64,000 nt of DNA. It comes from Hetaerina americana. Lineage: Eukaryota > Arthropoda > Insecta > Odonata > Calopterygidae. The notes beneath the pieces are model-generated. The model did not search any database, had not been told where the DNA came from, and saw only the letters and a program-made list of their open reading frames with translations. A program made the translations under genes and the position numbers. This document shows, one piece after another, positions 12,475-24,015 of this stretch. The DNA lies in contig JAKTNV010000079.1 of NCBI GenBank assembly GCA_022747635.1, positions 930,001-994,000 of the forward strand, given 5' to 3'. The stretch's first letter is position 1. Each line of letters opens with the position of its first letter.

Positions 12475-15373
12475 AGATATTTTGAGTCCTGGCAACCACG
12501 GGGCTCGGCCCAATCGGCCGTGTGTCGTGCCCGGCAGCGGGGGGAGCAAGGCTTCCGCGGTCGTCATCCCACGAAACCCTTGCAAGGGAAAACCAGCAGC
12601 AGCAGGACAGAAGACGCAGGAGAAGAAGACAAAATTAGTTAGAATAGGAACGTGGAATGTTAGGACAATGATGAGGACAGGGAAATTGGAGAATGTTAAG
12701 CGAGAGATGGAAAGGGGAAATATAGATATTTTAGGTCTATGCGAGGTGAGATGGAAAGATAGCGGGGATTACTGGAGTGATAAGTATAGAATAATATACA
12801 GCGGTGGGGACGAGAGCCAACGAGGGGTAGCCATAGTATTAAATGAAGAGGTAGGAAGAAGCGTAGTCAACATAGAGCAGGTAACGGATAGAATACTACT
12901 AGTGGAGATAAAAGCAGAACCGACGAACTTAGTTATTATTCAGGTATACATGCCACCGTGCAACCATAAGGAAGAAGAGGTCGACAGGATATACGATCAG
13001 TTAGAGGACATGGTCGCGTGTGTTCCTGCAGGGAAACATTTGATAGTGATGGGGGAATGGAATGCGACGGTAGGTGAAGGAAGAGATGGTGATGAGGTGG
13101 GGGACTACGGTTTAGGCACGAAGAATGACCGCGGGGAGAAAGCAGTTGAGTTCTGCAGGAGGCATGGGTTAGTCATCACCAACACTTGGTTTAGACACCA
13201 CAAAAGACGCAGGTATACATGGAAAATGCCAGGTGACTCAGGAAGATATCAGCTAGATTATATCCTGGTTAGACACAGGTTTAGGAACAGTGTGATAAAT
13301 TCCCACAGCATCCCGGGAGCGGATGCGGACTCAGACCACAATTTAGTTGTTATGAAATGTAGCGTACGTTTCAAAAAGATAAGGCAGGGGTGGCGAGTTA
13401 GAAAATGGAATGTAGAAGCATTAAATGGGTTGAAAAGGAAGGAATACAAACAGGCGGTAGAGAAAATCATGGAGGATGGTAAAGAGCTAAGTACTATCAA
13501 AGAAAAATGGGAAAGTTTCAAGAAAGGGTTGTCTAAAGCCGCAAAAGACACTATTGGAACCGTTAACGCTAAAAGGACTAGGAAACCATGGATCACGGAT
13601 GAGATGATTACAATGATGGATGAGCGGCGAAAATGGAAGAATGTCAATACAGAGTTAGGCAAAATGAAGTACAAAGAATTAAACAATAAATTGAGGCGGG
13701 CAACAAATAAAGCAAAAGAAGCCTGGTGGAAGACGCAGTGCGAGGATATGGAGAGTCTCCAGAGGAAGGGTGAAATCGGTGCGCTGTACAGCAAAGTTAA
13801 ATCGTTATCGGGAAGTAAGAAAGGAAGAGCTATGCTAACAGTTAGAGATAGGGCGGGTAAGGTAATAGTTGACGCAGGAAAGATCCAAGAGAGATGGAAG
13901 GAGTATATAGAAGAACTGTATAGTAAGGAACTCAGACCAAAAAATTTAGACATTGAAAAAGAAAATGACGTAGAGGATGACAGCTTAGGTCCAGGCATAC
14001 TAGACAATGAGATAGAAAGGGCATTAAGGGATATGAAACTGAAGAAGGCCGTGGGGGTAGATAACATTCCCGTGGAATTTTTAAAATGCTTAGGAAAATG
14101 GGGGAAGAAGAGGCTATATGGGCTGATCCGTAGTATTTATGAGGAGGGAATCTGGCCGGAAGACTTTGTGAGATCAGTTTTAGTTCCTATTCCGAAAAAG
14201 GTAAAGGCCACGTCATGTGAGGACTACAGGACAATTAGTTTGATATCCCACGCAGCTAAAGTTGTTCTCAGGATCATAAACAAAAGGATAGAGAGTAGGG
14301 CAAATGATTACTTAGGGGATGATCAGTTTGGGTTTAGGAAGGGGAGAGGGACGCGTGATGCCATTGCAGTAATGAGATTATTAATCGAGAGAAATATAGA
14401 ACACAACCAGGAGTTATTTGCCTGTTTCGTAGATTTCGAAAAAGCGTTTGATAGAGTGAATTGGGAAAAACTAATGAGTATATTGCAGAAAATAGGAATA
14501 GACTGGAGGGAAAGGAGGCTAATCCGCAACCTGTACATGTCTCAGACTGCTCAGGTGCCGGTGGGAAACGGGGAGTCAGAATGGGCAGTGTTAGGAAGGG
14601 GTGTAAGGCAGGGTTGCGCATTATCGCCATTGCTGTTCAACCTGTATGCAGAGGAAATGATCAAAGAGGCATGGGAAGGACTCGAGGTAGGAATGAAAGT
14701 GGGCGGGGAATTCGTAAAATCAGTTAGGTTTGCCGATGACCAAGCTTTAGTTTGTCAGTCCGCCAAGGGGCTGCAAGCATTGCTGAGTAAATTGGAAATT
14801 CAGTGCGACAGGTATGGGATGAGAATCAACATTAGTAAAACAGAGGTTATGCGATTTTCTAGAAAGAAAAAGGCCAAGCTTAACATTAAAATAGGAGGGC
14901 AAAAACTAGAGCAGGTAGAACAGTTTACGTATCTCGGTAGTGTTTTGGACCAACACGGTCAAAGTAGTAGGGACGTAAGGAGAAGAATTGCGCTCGGCAA
15001 AGAGGCTTTCACAAGGAGGAGGGAGTTGATGACAGGGACGTTGAGTAAGGATGTTAAGAAAAGACTCGTAAAAACTTTGATATGGAGCGTAGCTATGTAC
15101 GGCGCGGAAACATGGTCATTGAAACAGGAGGATAGACGTAGATTGGAGGCTTTTGAAATGTGGGTGTGGAGAAGAATGGAGAAGGTGAAATGGACAGAGA
15201 AGAAAACAAATGAGGAAGTACTTGAAATGGTGGGCGAGGACAGGGGTTTGTTAGGAGCAATCCTATGGAGGCAGGAAAAGTGGATGAAGGGGGTTTTGAC
15301 CGGCAGTGGGATGTTGAAGACGGTGATAGAGGGTAGAATGTTGGGCAAAAGAGGAAAAGGAAGGAAAGGATAG
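12461..15373 (+). CDS. RTE endonuclease/reverse transcriptase polyprotein, full-length copy, damaged
   Basis: The enzyme nicks target DNA and reverse-transcribes element RNA from the nick. Residues 58-300 are an APE-type endonuclease with TWNVR (N66), CEVRW (E95), VYMPP (Y163), LDYI (D266) and SDHN (D292, H293). Residues about 515-800 are reverse transcriptase with GVDNIPVE, DQFGFRKGRG, DFEKAFD (D658) and FADD (D759, D760). The C-terminal part carries YGAETW. Three defects are visible against the copy at 46333-49257. The usual GDWN reads GEWN (D199E, codon 13055-13057). QGCPLSP reads QGCALSP (P720A, 14618-14620). One base is missing near 15357, giving a stop at 15371 that removes about 23 C-terminal residues. 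The start is the first of two adjacent ATGs and the only one upstream of the endonuclease. The protein is probably enzymatically impaired. Confidence 0.9.
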   Translation: MMDNRDILSPGNHGARPNRPCVVPGSGGSKASAVVIPRNPCKGKPAAAGQKTQEKKTKLVRIGTWNVRTMMRTGKLENVKREMERGNIDILGLCEVRWKDSGDYWSDKYRIIYSGGDESQRGVAIVLNEEVGRSVVNIEQVTDRILLVEIKAEPTNLVIIQVYMPPCNHKEEEVDRIYDQLEDMVACVPAGKHLIVMGEWNATVGEGRDGDEVGDYGLGTKNDRGEKAVEFCRRHGLVITNTWFRHHKRRRYTWKMPGDSGRYQLDYILVRHRFRNSVINSHSIPGADADSDHNLVVMKCSVRFKKIRQGWRVRKWNVEALNGLKRKEYKQAVEKIMEDGKELSTIKEKWESFKKGLSKAAKDTIGTVNAKRTRKPWITDEMITMMDERRKWKNVNTELGKMKYKELNNKLRRATNKAKEAWWKTQCEDMESLQRKGEIGALYSKVKSLSGSKKGRAMLTVRDRAGKVIVDAGKIQERWKEYIEELYSKELRPKNLDIEKENDVEDDSLGPGILDNEIERALRDMKLKKAVGVDNIPVEFLKCLGKWGKKRLYGLIRSIYEEGIWPEDFVRSVLVPIPKKVKATSCEDYRTISLISHAAKVVLRIINKRIESRANDYLGDDQFGFRKGRGTRDAIAVMRLLIERNIEHNQELFACFVDFEKAFDRVNWEKLMSILQKIGIDWRERRLIRNLYMSQTAQVPVGNGESEWAVLGRGVRQGCALSPLLFNLYAEEMIKEAWEGLEVGMKVGGEFVKSVRFADDQALVCQSAKGLQALLSKLEIQCDRYGMRINISKTEVMRFSRKKKAKLNIKIGGQKLEQVEQFTYLGSVLDQHGQSSRDVRRRIALGKEAFTRRRELMTGTLSKDVKKRLVKTLIWSVAMYGAETWSLKQEDRRRLEAFEMWVWRRMEKVKWTEKKTNEEVLEMVGEDRGLLGAILWRQEKWMKGVLTGSGMLKTVIEGRMLGKRGKGRKG

Positions 15374-15545
15374 GGATGTTGGACGGAATGAAGGGAGGAA
15401 GAAAGTACTCAGAGATGAAGAGGGACCTGATATAGAGTAGGATGATGGATTTTTTTTTGTTTTGTTAGGAATAATAAAATGCTTGTTTGGTAGTTGTGTC
15501 CATCCAAAAACCTACCTTAACCGGTAGATTACCTTAAAAAAAAAA
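15374..15545 (+). other. 3' UTR and tail of RTE copy 1
   Basis: CTACC (15512-15516) and GGTAG (15523-15527) form a 5-bp stem with a 6-base loop close to the 3' end. The same sequence is found at the end of copy 2 and, degraded, in the relic near 9770. It ends in ATTACCTT plus a run of A before the target duplication. Confidence 0.75.
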
Positions 15546-15556
15546 ATAGCAGTATA
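15546..15556. repeat. Target-site duplication, right copy
   Basis: ATAGCAGTATA is identical to 12159-12169 and directly follows the A-rich tail of the RTE element. Together they fix both ends of the insertion. Confidence 0.9.
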
Positions 15557-16779
15557 AGTACGATATGGAAAGAATATGACCACTGTACCGATTTCTTTGC
15601 TCGATTTAAACATAGTGAAACAGGTCCAATAAAAATTGCCCACCTACCTTCTGTAAAAGTCATGGCAGAAATACTTCTATGCTGCAATTTTAAAGAGTGG
15701 AAAAAGAATGAATAGATTCCATTTCTGAGGAAGGCTCTCATTTAGTGTGTAGTTTAAGGAGGAGTATTTCAACGCAGTGATATGTTGGCCTCGGTGATAT
15801 ATGAATGCATTTTCAGTTTGAGCAATGTCTCGAAACGCGCTACATATGCTTACTTTATGCACCGTGTGCAGAATTACAATTCATTTTCCGAAAAAGTTTC
15901 AGGTTCAGATGAAAACAGATGTCAATAAGATCATTTACATTGTAGCCATTGAAATAAGGAATGCGAGTCTCTATATGATTGTACCCCTAGCATCGCATCG
16001 CAAGTGCTGTAAAAAAACAGCCTGTTTCCCAAAATACGAAATTCATATTTGGGTACGTTGTATCTTTTTGGAAGACGAGAGACTGATAAGAATTAAATTC
16101 TAATTATTTTAATTCCAGGTACACGATGGGACCATTGGCGGGTGTAGTACCTCCGTCAATATTCAATTTCAAGTGTTATAAATTCAGATCTCGACAACCT
16201 CGAGTGCCGTCTTCCTATTTTTCAGTGCCCTTTCGCAGGCATTTCCTAAATACATTTTTCTCAATTCATACTCATTTTGCATCTTCGAGTAGAACGTGCT
16301 CATGCTGAGTTCTAACTCCCAAGCTTACTGTGTTGTAACTGGCTAGCACACCCGAGCGAATATTGAGATCTCCAGGGCTAAAATCGCGGCAAAGTCAAAT
16401 AATATTTCGCCTGCGGACCTCCGCACTTCTATGCAAAACCTAAGAAACATGTATAGAGTCTTCCACAGTACCATTTCCCTTACAATGACGTACTACGTAC
16501 AAATTTTTGACATTAGAAATGAGTTGAGAATCACACATCAAAGCGCACGGAAAATCTGACGGAAAGAAAACCCCCACCGAAGGTAGGGGTGGATCCAAGA
16601 AGGGGGAGGGAGGAGCGCGCCCCCCAATGAGGAATGATTTTGACTTCCATAACCTGCTATCCTCATATCATAAAAATATATACTGCAGGGTAAGATGCTG
16701 GCTCTAAAATTTGCGCCATATTTTTCAAAATAATTGTCATTAGACGTTGTCTAGATCAGCTACTGACTTACTGAAGAAA
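15557..16779. other. Non-coding; nothing recognised
   Basis: AT-rich with short frames on both strands (the longest is 92 codons). No motif, RNA gene or repeat is evident. Confidence 0.55.
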
Positions 16780-17510
16780 AACACAACAGGGGGGAGGGGG
16801 AGGGAAGATTGGTGGAAGTCGCAAAGGAAGAGAGGAGTGGGGGGATCGGAAGGGAGCCATGGAGATGGCTAAAAAGGAGGAGACGCCTCGAATCGATGAT
16901 CAGCTGCAGAAACCTCCCGGGGAGCATCCGCGGCCTCTCTTATTCACCCTTGTCACCGCCGTCATGCGACCACGGAAGGATAAAGATTACAACTCCTCCG
17001 GCAGGAGGGAAGGAGTGAGTAAGACTTGGATGAGAGGGAGGGAGGAGAAAGAAAATAAATAGGAGGGTGACTCCGAGATTACTCGGAGACGGGGGAGTGA
17101 GTTTGGAGAAGGGGGAGTTTGGTGGGAACACTATATGGGGAGGCTGCGGGTGACGGACGAGGGCGGCGGGGGACCGCGAGTGCGAGCAGCGGCGGGTGGG
17201 TGTGAGGTGGGGAGACGCCGACAGCGGGAGGGGAGTGGGGAGCAAGGGGAGGCGATCCCTCCCTCACTGCATTATTCAACGCATCGCTCGAGACCACAAG
17301 GAAGGAGAGGAACGAGGGAGTGAGGGGGAGAGAGAGAGCGGCGAGGTGGGACCTCGGCAGGGTTAGTTTTATTTTCATTTCTTTTATTTACGCCCCCCCC
17401 CCCAGGCTTTCGTTCGAGCTCTTTCCTTCGAGCGACTACGAGGGGGGAGGAGGAGGAGACTACCGAGCACAAAAAGCCGGGAGCCCACATAAGAAGTTCG
17501 TGATGTGACT
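16780..17510. other. GC-rich, strongly purine-skewed patch
   Basis: Long GGGAGG/GAGGAG-type tracts occupy the + strand, with a C10 run at about 17393-17403. Several overlapping frames of 60-100 codons exist on both strands and are rich in Arg/Gly or Pro/Ser. This is typical of skewed low-complexity DNA rather than genes. Confidence 0.45.
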
Positions 17511-18194
17511 GCGGCGGTGGATTCTGTTTCGCCTCCTACGACCTCCACGAAATTTTATTTAACTGAAACACATCTCGAATTCTTTCCCCGCGACTCCCCT
17601 GCCTTCGAAATTTTCCGGCGAAAAGGAGACTTTTCGGGCGATCGGAGAGGTTTTAATTCTTTTTATTTTCACTCCGGTCCCTCCGTGTGGCGTCGCCCAG
17701 TCGGCGTGGACAATCGGAATGGGGATAGAACTGTTGCGCGGAGTGAGGAAAATAATGGGACGCTGCCAATGCACCGCTCTTAACCACGGCACGAATAATT
17801 TCCATCGTGGAAACGCTGATAGGGGAAGAAATGTTACTCCTTTTCTTAATTGCCAAATGCTTCAAACATACATTTGTTCAATGAATAAAATTTTTCATTT
17901 CATATGTCCGCGTATGACTTGATGCGAATAATTTCACCAAGCAAACATTAAAATAATTTTTTCGCGAATTTCATCATTCTCCAATAGCCCCCAATTTTCA
18001 TTGGATCCCAAATTCTATTTCCTGCTATTGTTTTTGTCCAAAGCCTTTTCATACAAACGGAAACTCAATGATGATATTACAAAATCCATGAGCCTTTTCA
18101 CAACAGTGCCACTTTTTAAAACGTTGAACAACACAGCCAAAGTTCAGAAAATCACTAACTTCTTAAAATATAATACTCGTGCATATTTAATATA
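17511..18194. other. Non-coding; nothing recognised
   Basis: Composition falls back to AT-rich. Short frames only. Confidence 0.5.
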
Positions 18195-18450
18195 GGGGAC
18201 GTGGTAGTCCAGGGGTAGGGAGTTGCAAAACTGGAGGGCCCGGGTTCGATTACCGGGCACGCCTTTCTGGGCACCCTTAGCTTCACCAAGGGGTGTGATT
18301 TCTCGGGGACCAGAACTTCCTGGGCAACCATAGGCGGCACAGGGAAAGGATCAGGCCCCCCTACCCTCATGTGTGAATTTCACACACTGGTGAGCTTCGT
18401 ATTGGTTGAACTCTACCATCACCTATCAAATCGACCTTCGGGCTGATAAA
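18195..18450 (+). repeat. tRNA-derived SINE, copy A
   Basis: The head has a Pol III A box (TGGTAGTCCAGG, 18202-18213) and B box (GGTTCGATTAC, 18243-18253) with T-arm-like flanks CCCGG/CCGGGC. The body shares long blocks with the copies at 26219-26424, 40397-40668 and 5382-5575: CTTCCTGGGCAACCATAGGC, GGCACAGGGAAAGG, CCCCCTACCCT, GTGTGAATTTCACACAC and GAACTCTACCATCACCTA. It ends in a stem-loop, ATCGAC-CTTCGG-GCTGAT (18430-18447), with a C(UUCG)G loop. Like other SINEs it codes for nothing and would rely on a LINE reverse transcriptase. The 3' boundary is approximate, since the AT-rich tail grades into flanking DNA. Confidence 0.88.
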
Positions 18451-19130
18451 TATAATTATGCTTCACTGTTTATAATTGATGAAAATCAGAACCACGATTT
18501 TGAAAGTAACAACCACGAAAATATTCATCATTCATTCTCGTACAACACGATACGCATTTAAGATGAGAAATGTGAAACAATCACTAAGAGAGACAACGGT
18601 GACAACAAGAATTATAATATGCCTCCGAATATCAAAGATATGGCATACCGAAATTTGTTGTCTCATGAGTATCTTTGTGAAATTCACGCAACATATTGAA
18701 AGAAAGAAGTACCTTTGTAATTCCACACACACTTTTTTTTAAAATACGACCTGTTTTCCGATGTTGAACGTCATCAACAGGTTGTTGCTTCTCTTTCAAT
18801 AGGCAGTTTTTCAATTTTCATCAGGTAATTCCTACAGATCATCATTAGGTAGTTCCTTCTTTCTTCCAATACCTATACCAATATTATTTCAATATGGGTA
18901 CCTATCATAAAATATGATTTCAATGAGAATGTTTTTCAATATTTCAAAGCGCAAAGCTCATGGTATTGCAGAGGAGAACACCTTAACCAGTGTTATGTAA
19001 TACCAACTCACTAAGCTCATCGAGGGCCCTAACTAAAATATTCAAGAGGTTTCCACCTGGCGAAAAAAAACACCCTTCATGAATTTATAGTTTCTCGGTG
19101 TGCGACGGTAGCATAGACAAAAGGTTTGCG
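18451..19130. other. Non-coding; nothing recognised
   Basis: AT-rich; short frames only. Confidence 0.5.
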
Positions 19131-19610
19131 GTGGCGCCGGTGTAGTCCGAATGGAAGTTGACCATTATCTCCACCTTTCTATCCCACCCCTCGCTTCCCC
19201 CTTCACTTGCCTTGCGCTCGCCCAAAAAATAAAGAACGATAAATCACTCCCCTCTCATAAAACGCAAAACGAGGAACGCCCAAACTCAAGGAAAACGCGT
19301 CGGGGAAGAGTGAAACGAGACCTCTTGGTGAACCACGATCGGGCTCGTCGCCGCCGTCGCACTCACGAGCCGGGTCGGGACATGGTGAACAACGGGGGGA
19401 CGGGAGTAAAGGGGTTGGTGGATGCGAGGCAGGGCCCCTGAGACTCAAAGCCGCCCATTTGTATGTGCTCCGTGCTGCTCGGGGAGGACGACGGGATCCG
19501 AGTACGTCAAGGTGAATCAGCGAAATCAATTCCGAGTACGTGCATTCCCACCGTCGACGAAATGGGCATAAAGAAAATCCTGGGCCATCGTATATTTCAG
19601 CTTTGAATGG
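19131..19610. other. GC-rich, CpG-containing patch
   Basis: CpG-rich sequence, densest at 19330-19560. A 223-codon minus-strand frame (19203-19874) spans it. The protein has no domain I recognise and is Pro/Ser/Arg-rich in the GC part. It could be a coding exon or chance, and I do not call it a gene. Confidence 0.35.
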
Positions 19611-21230
19611 TAACTGCCCTATAATACCAACTTTGATTCCGCTCACATGGATCCTTGGGGTTAAAGGGGAAGGAAGGGAGTCTTCCCGGAGTGTCAAGCG
19701 TTGAATGTCAAGCATAGCACTGGGAATATACAAATCTGTCGACCATCCCTTGCAGGAGATTACTTTACCTCTCAAAAACACTGTGAGAAGGAAAATATTT
19801 CGTCCGCCGCTCCCAAACACCCAAAAAATTTCTGTATGGAACGACAGGGACGGAGCAGTTAACCCTAAGCCCATGAATAGGTTTCACGAAAGGGTTTTTA
19901 ATGCTTCACCATTCCAAATTTTCTCATATACAACCTAAATCCACTTTTTGTCCATTCCTTGAACTAAACTGAAATTTCACTGTTGTGGTTAATCGACTGA
20001 TCGGAATTCAGGCGATCCGAAACAGTATGTTACAACTGGTCGCAAGTTAAGTAAAATAATTCTTTGAGTGACCTTATCTTCAACATTCCTGGTGTCATAT
20101 ATATCGCCATTGCCGAAGAGTTAAATTAAACAGCTCGTTGCTGCCCCTCCCACCACTGGCTCAGTAAAATTAGGGGTCTTGTAGTAGAATTAGATATCGC
20201 TGGCACAAACTACATGGTCGTTTTATGGGCAGATACTGAGAAAAATCACAGGGGCATCCCGTTTGTGGATTAAATGGCCTAGTGGAAGCATTTATTGGTT
20301 CACCCATTGACGCCCCACCCAAAAGACATGCGTTAAGTGTTTAATTATGAGAGAATGCCAATGTGCATGGCGGGTGATGGTGGTTCAACTCAATACAACA
20401 TGATCGTGAACGTAATTCGTTTTCAATACAACAATTTTCATTATAATGTATAAATTCACCATTTTAGTGAACGAAAACATTCCAAATCAATTAATTCAAT
20501 GATATATTTTGCATTTAGCAGAAGGTAAACTAAAGATCGCAAGATAATGTTAGTGAAAAGATGTTAACTTCCACAAAGATACTCCAGTGTTACTCCATTA
20601 GCAGAAATGTCGATTTAATGCATGTGGATGGTATGAGGAGCGCGTGGAGGGTTGGCGGTAAAAATAGGAAAAATATTTTGAAATCCGTGCTGATGATGAA
20701 ATTTGCTATGTTTAATTACGATTACCCAGGAAGGGAGGGGGACATAGGGGATGCATGCGTGGAGTAGCGTGTAACGAATAACCACCCGGAACCTCCCAAG
20801 TAACGAACGTTCGAAAAAGAAATTTGAGATTGGAAATAACTTAAATTGGCACACTACCACTTGGGTTATCGCAGGTCTGGGTTAAAATATATGCTTATTC
20901 TTGACTCGACAAAAATAGCTAAAAGGGAAGCGACATTGAAATACGCATTGATTTCCTGAGCCTACATACGAAATATCAGTGCTACCATTTAATAATCCAT
21001 TTATCGAGTCCACAAACCTAAGTTTGGCTTGATAGTTGAGGGTAGAACTGTCCACATAGGCAACTACTGTTTATGACTCTTCTTCGCACAGTGAAATATT
21101 CACGTCGAACTATTCGCACGTAGAGGGCTATAGGTTAATTTAAAACGAAGGCAAGGTCAAGAGGTTTATGCATGTCCACATTAAAAACAAGTTGGCGAGT
21201 GCGATGAAAGGGTTTGGGACGGTAGCGAGT
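19611..21230. other. Non-coding; nothing recognised
   Basis: AT-rich with short frames. No repeat or RNA gene found. Confidence 0.5.
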
Positions 21231-21520
21231 CATACCGTGGGAGGAGAAGATCGCAGTTCGGTTGAATGAGTGTGGGGGGGTTAAGGGTTTGGGAGAGAGA
21301 AGATGGAGGGGGGAGGTCTGGCGGCAAGGAAAGCGGGGGATGGCACTAAATAGGGTGCGTGAGTGGCCTGAGGGGGGGGAAGGGTAAGTGGAAGGAGAGA
21401 GTAGGAGTAGGGTGCTCCGCGGAGGAAGAAGGGAATAAGGGAGCGTGGGAAAACTCGGGGGGAGGGCTCTCTGCCGCCCTCTGGGTGAGCCGGCGGAATC
21501 CAAAATGGAAGTTAACCGGG
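21231..21520. other. GC-rich, G-skewed patch
   Basis: G-rich low-complexity sequence (GGGGGG and GGAGGG runs) on the + strand, with Pro/Ser-rich frames on the complement. No gene assigned. Confidence 0.4.
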
Positions 21521-23270
21521 GAAAGTTACGATACTATATATTGTGTGCGTGAGATGTGTTTGGCTCTGAGATTACTATGCTCACGGATGCTGAGGAGTGG
21601 TGGTTGAAACCTGGGAGTAAGAGGGAACACTGATTCCTGGAAGAGACGAAATCACATCCATCTGGGAGTTTGCCCTCAGGCGTGTCAGATATTTAGGAAG
21701 AAGTGAGAACCCAGCGAAACAAAATGAAGGAAAAGCATCGACACGAGGTATAATTCATCTCCTCTTCGAAGCAAAAGATGGAAAAAATGGGTTGTTTCAT
21801 GGAGCCCTCGACGTAAAATCGAAGCTTCCATCTTCTCAGACAGTAAAGCATCGGAGAATGGAGCCAAAATGATGGAAAATTAAGGGTCTCAGTTGAGCTG
21901 ACGATAGGATATGGAAGTATTTTTCATTCATTCAAAAAAATTACAAAAGCGATCTATGATTTCATAGGTTAAATTGTCGTTTTTACTTCAATATGGTTTT
22001 TGAAAAAACAATGTAAGATTTCAACATAGTTTTTTTTGGAAAGAAAAATTAATCTAATAAATAACAAAGAAACCATGAATGGCAAAGCAAAATAATTAAT
22101 TTACATAACTTTTCTGAATACGTGTACATAAATAACTCACACTTCATACAACTTTGTATGCAGTTAATTGTTCATAGAAATGAAATGGATGAAGTAAAAA
22201 TACTTTCGTAATCAAAAATTTTAGGCACCACCCATAAATGTTTACCGACAATTTTTAAATACAATAAGTCATCAAATTTTTACAACCGTTGCATTGAAGT
22301 TAAGGCTACAAAACCCCCCGACTCCTAAGCTTTATTCACAAGGACGAGGAAGTGAAAACAAAAACGGGTTCTCAGGAAAGTTTAGCACTACTATAACTTC
22401 CTGAGTGGCAGCTGAGTCTGAGATAACTATAAGACACGATATGTGGAGGGTAGACATCTTAAATAAAAGTCTAAGGCAATGTCATCTCGGCAGTTGGGAT
22501 CCTTGGAGAATAGCTTCCTTCTCGGAGAGTCGGAAATGAGAAAATTATTAGGGAGGGGCCGAAACAGTTGACTGATTGATAGCTGTTTGCTTTTTTTCGC
22601 CTATATCCCCCTTTTTTTCAGCCTGCGGGCAGCAATTTAGGCGTCTTACGAGCCCTGAGGAATGGGGCAAGTTTCTTTCCTTCCGTTTCTCCCATTAAAG
22701 GGGCGGTGGAGTTAAAGAAGAGCAAAGTAATGAATGTGCCGCAGCAGCACCACTGGCCTCTGGTGCAAGAGCGGGAACGGTCTTCCCTGGAGGAGGAAGA
22801 GACGGACCTGGGCACAAGAAATGATTGCTCAAACTGAATCACGCAATTCATTCCTTCGCAAAAGAAACTGGTTCGCGTTCATTAAGATTTCTTTTGCTGA
22901 AGAGGTAAATGCAGAACGAGAAAATAAAATGGACGATTCAAGAAGAGGCGAGGTCGATGCACTCTTCAAATGCCCGCGGCAGACCTGCAGATGGCCCAGC
23001 AATTTCCCACGACGCATTGGAAGAAGTTTCGTTACAGCGTCGTGCGTTATGCAATCATTACATTCCATAACAAGATGGCCGATCACGATCGCCAACCCAT
23101 TTCAGGTTATATAGTTAAAAAAGTAAAACGAGTACCACACTACGTTTACTTTAACGCTTTAAGTCTCAAAGTCAACTCATTTTTAAAACTAAGACCTTAT
23201 TCTCTACAGAAATGGTGGGGCAATGAACGCGTAAAAAGAACACACTCCACGAAAGTTTAATATTCTTGGT
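21521..23270. other. Non-coding; nothing recognised
   Basis: A 126-codon frame at 22734-23114 (+) resembles no known protein. The remainder is AT-rich. Confidence 0.5.
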
Positions 23271-24015
23271 TATCTTCCTTCCCTTTTCCGGTTAAAACAG
23301 AAAAACGGAGGATGGAGTAAAAATTTCTGAGGACCAGATTGGGAAGGAACCTGGTAGGGAATTGAAACTGCCAGTCCAAATGTGAGCGGGAGAGAAGAGG
23401 AGAGGGAAAGAGGAGGAGGAAGACTGGAAAAGGTGGGTTGGGTGACTAGTGAGGTTTGTGAGAGGCAGGGGGGGTCTCCGGATCGCAAGGCTATAACGAA
23501 CACGTGGTGAGATGGGATGCACAGGGCGAATCGATGTGATGCTCTCAACGCAGATGAGGTGGGGACCCGAAATTGAAAGGAGCAACGGTAGGGGGAGCGG
23601 AAGGGAGGGAGGCGAGATTGTTGGTGGGGGCTTGTGGAGCACCTCCAAACCGGAAGCAGAGGATGAGGAGGCCTTTGGGAGCGATCGTGGGGAGGTGTAG
23701 GAGGAAAATGCGCGGGTGTCAAGGGGTCAGCCGGAAGGCGGAGGTCACGCAAGAAAGCGGCGGGTGGGTGGGGGGACTGAAAGAGAGTAGAGGGAGGGGT
23801 TGGAGATCGGTTTAGGGGGTGGAGGCGGAGAGAGAGGTGGGGACGCTCCATGTGGAAGTCGCTTGAAGGATTCGGTTGCCCGCGTGGGAGGCATTAGAGA
23901 TGATGGAGGGTTAACTCGCGTCCTCCGACGGGAGGGGAAGATACGCCGAAAAAAGAGGAGAGGAGACACCGGGGGGGGGTAAGAGGGGAGAGGAGAAGAG
24001 GAAGAGAGATGCACC
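23271..24015. other. GC-rich, purine-skewed patch
   Basis: About 700 bases are dominated by GGAGG/GAAGAG-type tracts, with a G-run near 23971. The minus-strand frame of 193 codons (23270-23851) is Pro/Ser/Leu-rich, as expected from the complement of purine tracts. Confidence 0.45.

Larger units (their letters stand above)
12170..15545 (+). mobile_element. Full-length RTE-clade non-LTR retrotransposon (copy 1)
   Basis: The element is about 3.4 kb and bounded by the 11-bp duplication ATAGCAGTATA. It has a 5' leader (12170-12460), a single long frame with N-terminal APE-type endonuclease and C-terminal reverse transcriptase (12461-15373), a short 3' UTR with a small stem-loop (15512-15527) and an A-rich end (15536-15546). 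Lack of an RNase H domain, the short 3' UTR and the order of domains fit the RTE/BovB clade, whose members are often mislabelled craniofacial development protein 2. The leader resembles other RTE leaders, with the segment GACGTGGTGGAAGGGCTT. Despite full length the protein is damaged (see the CDS), so this copy is probably no longer autonomous. Confidence 0.92.

Noticed and set aside
13258..14067. Long minus-strand open frames inside the RTE copies (also 47079-47957)
   Set aside because: They are antisense shadows of the A/G-rich RTE coding strand and occur at the same place in both copies.
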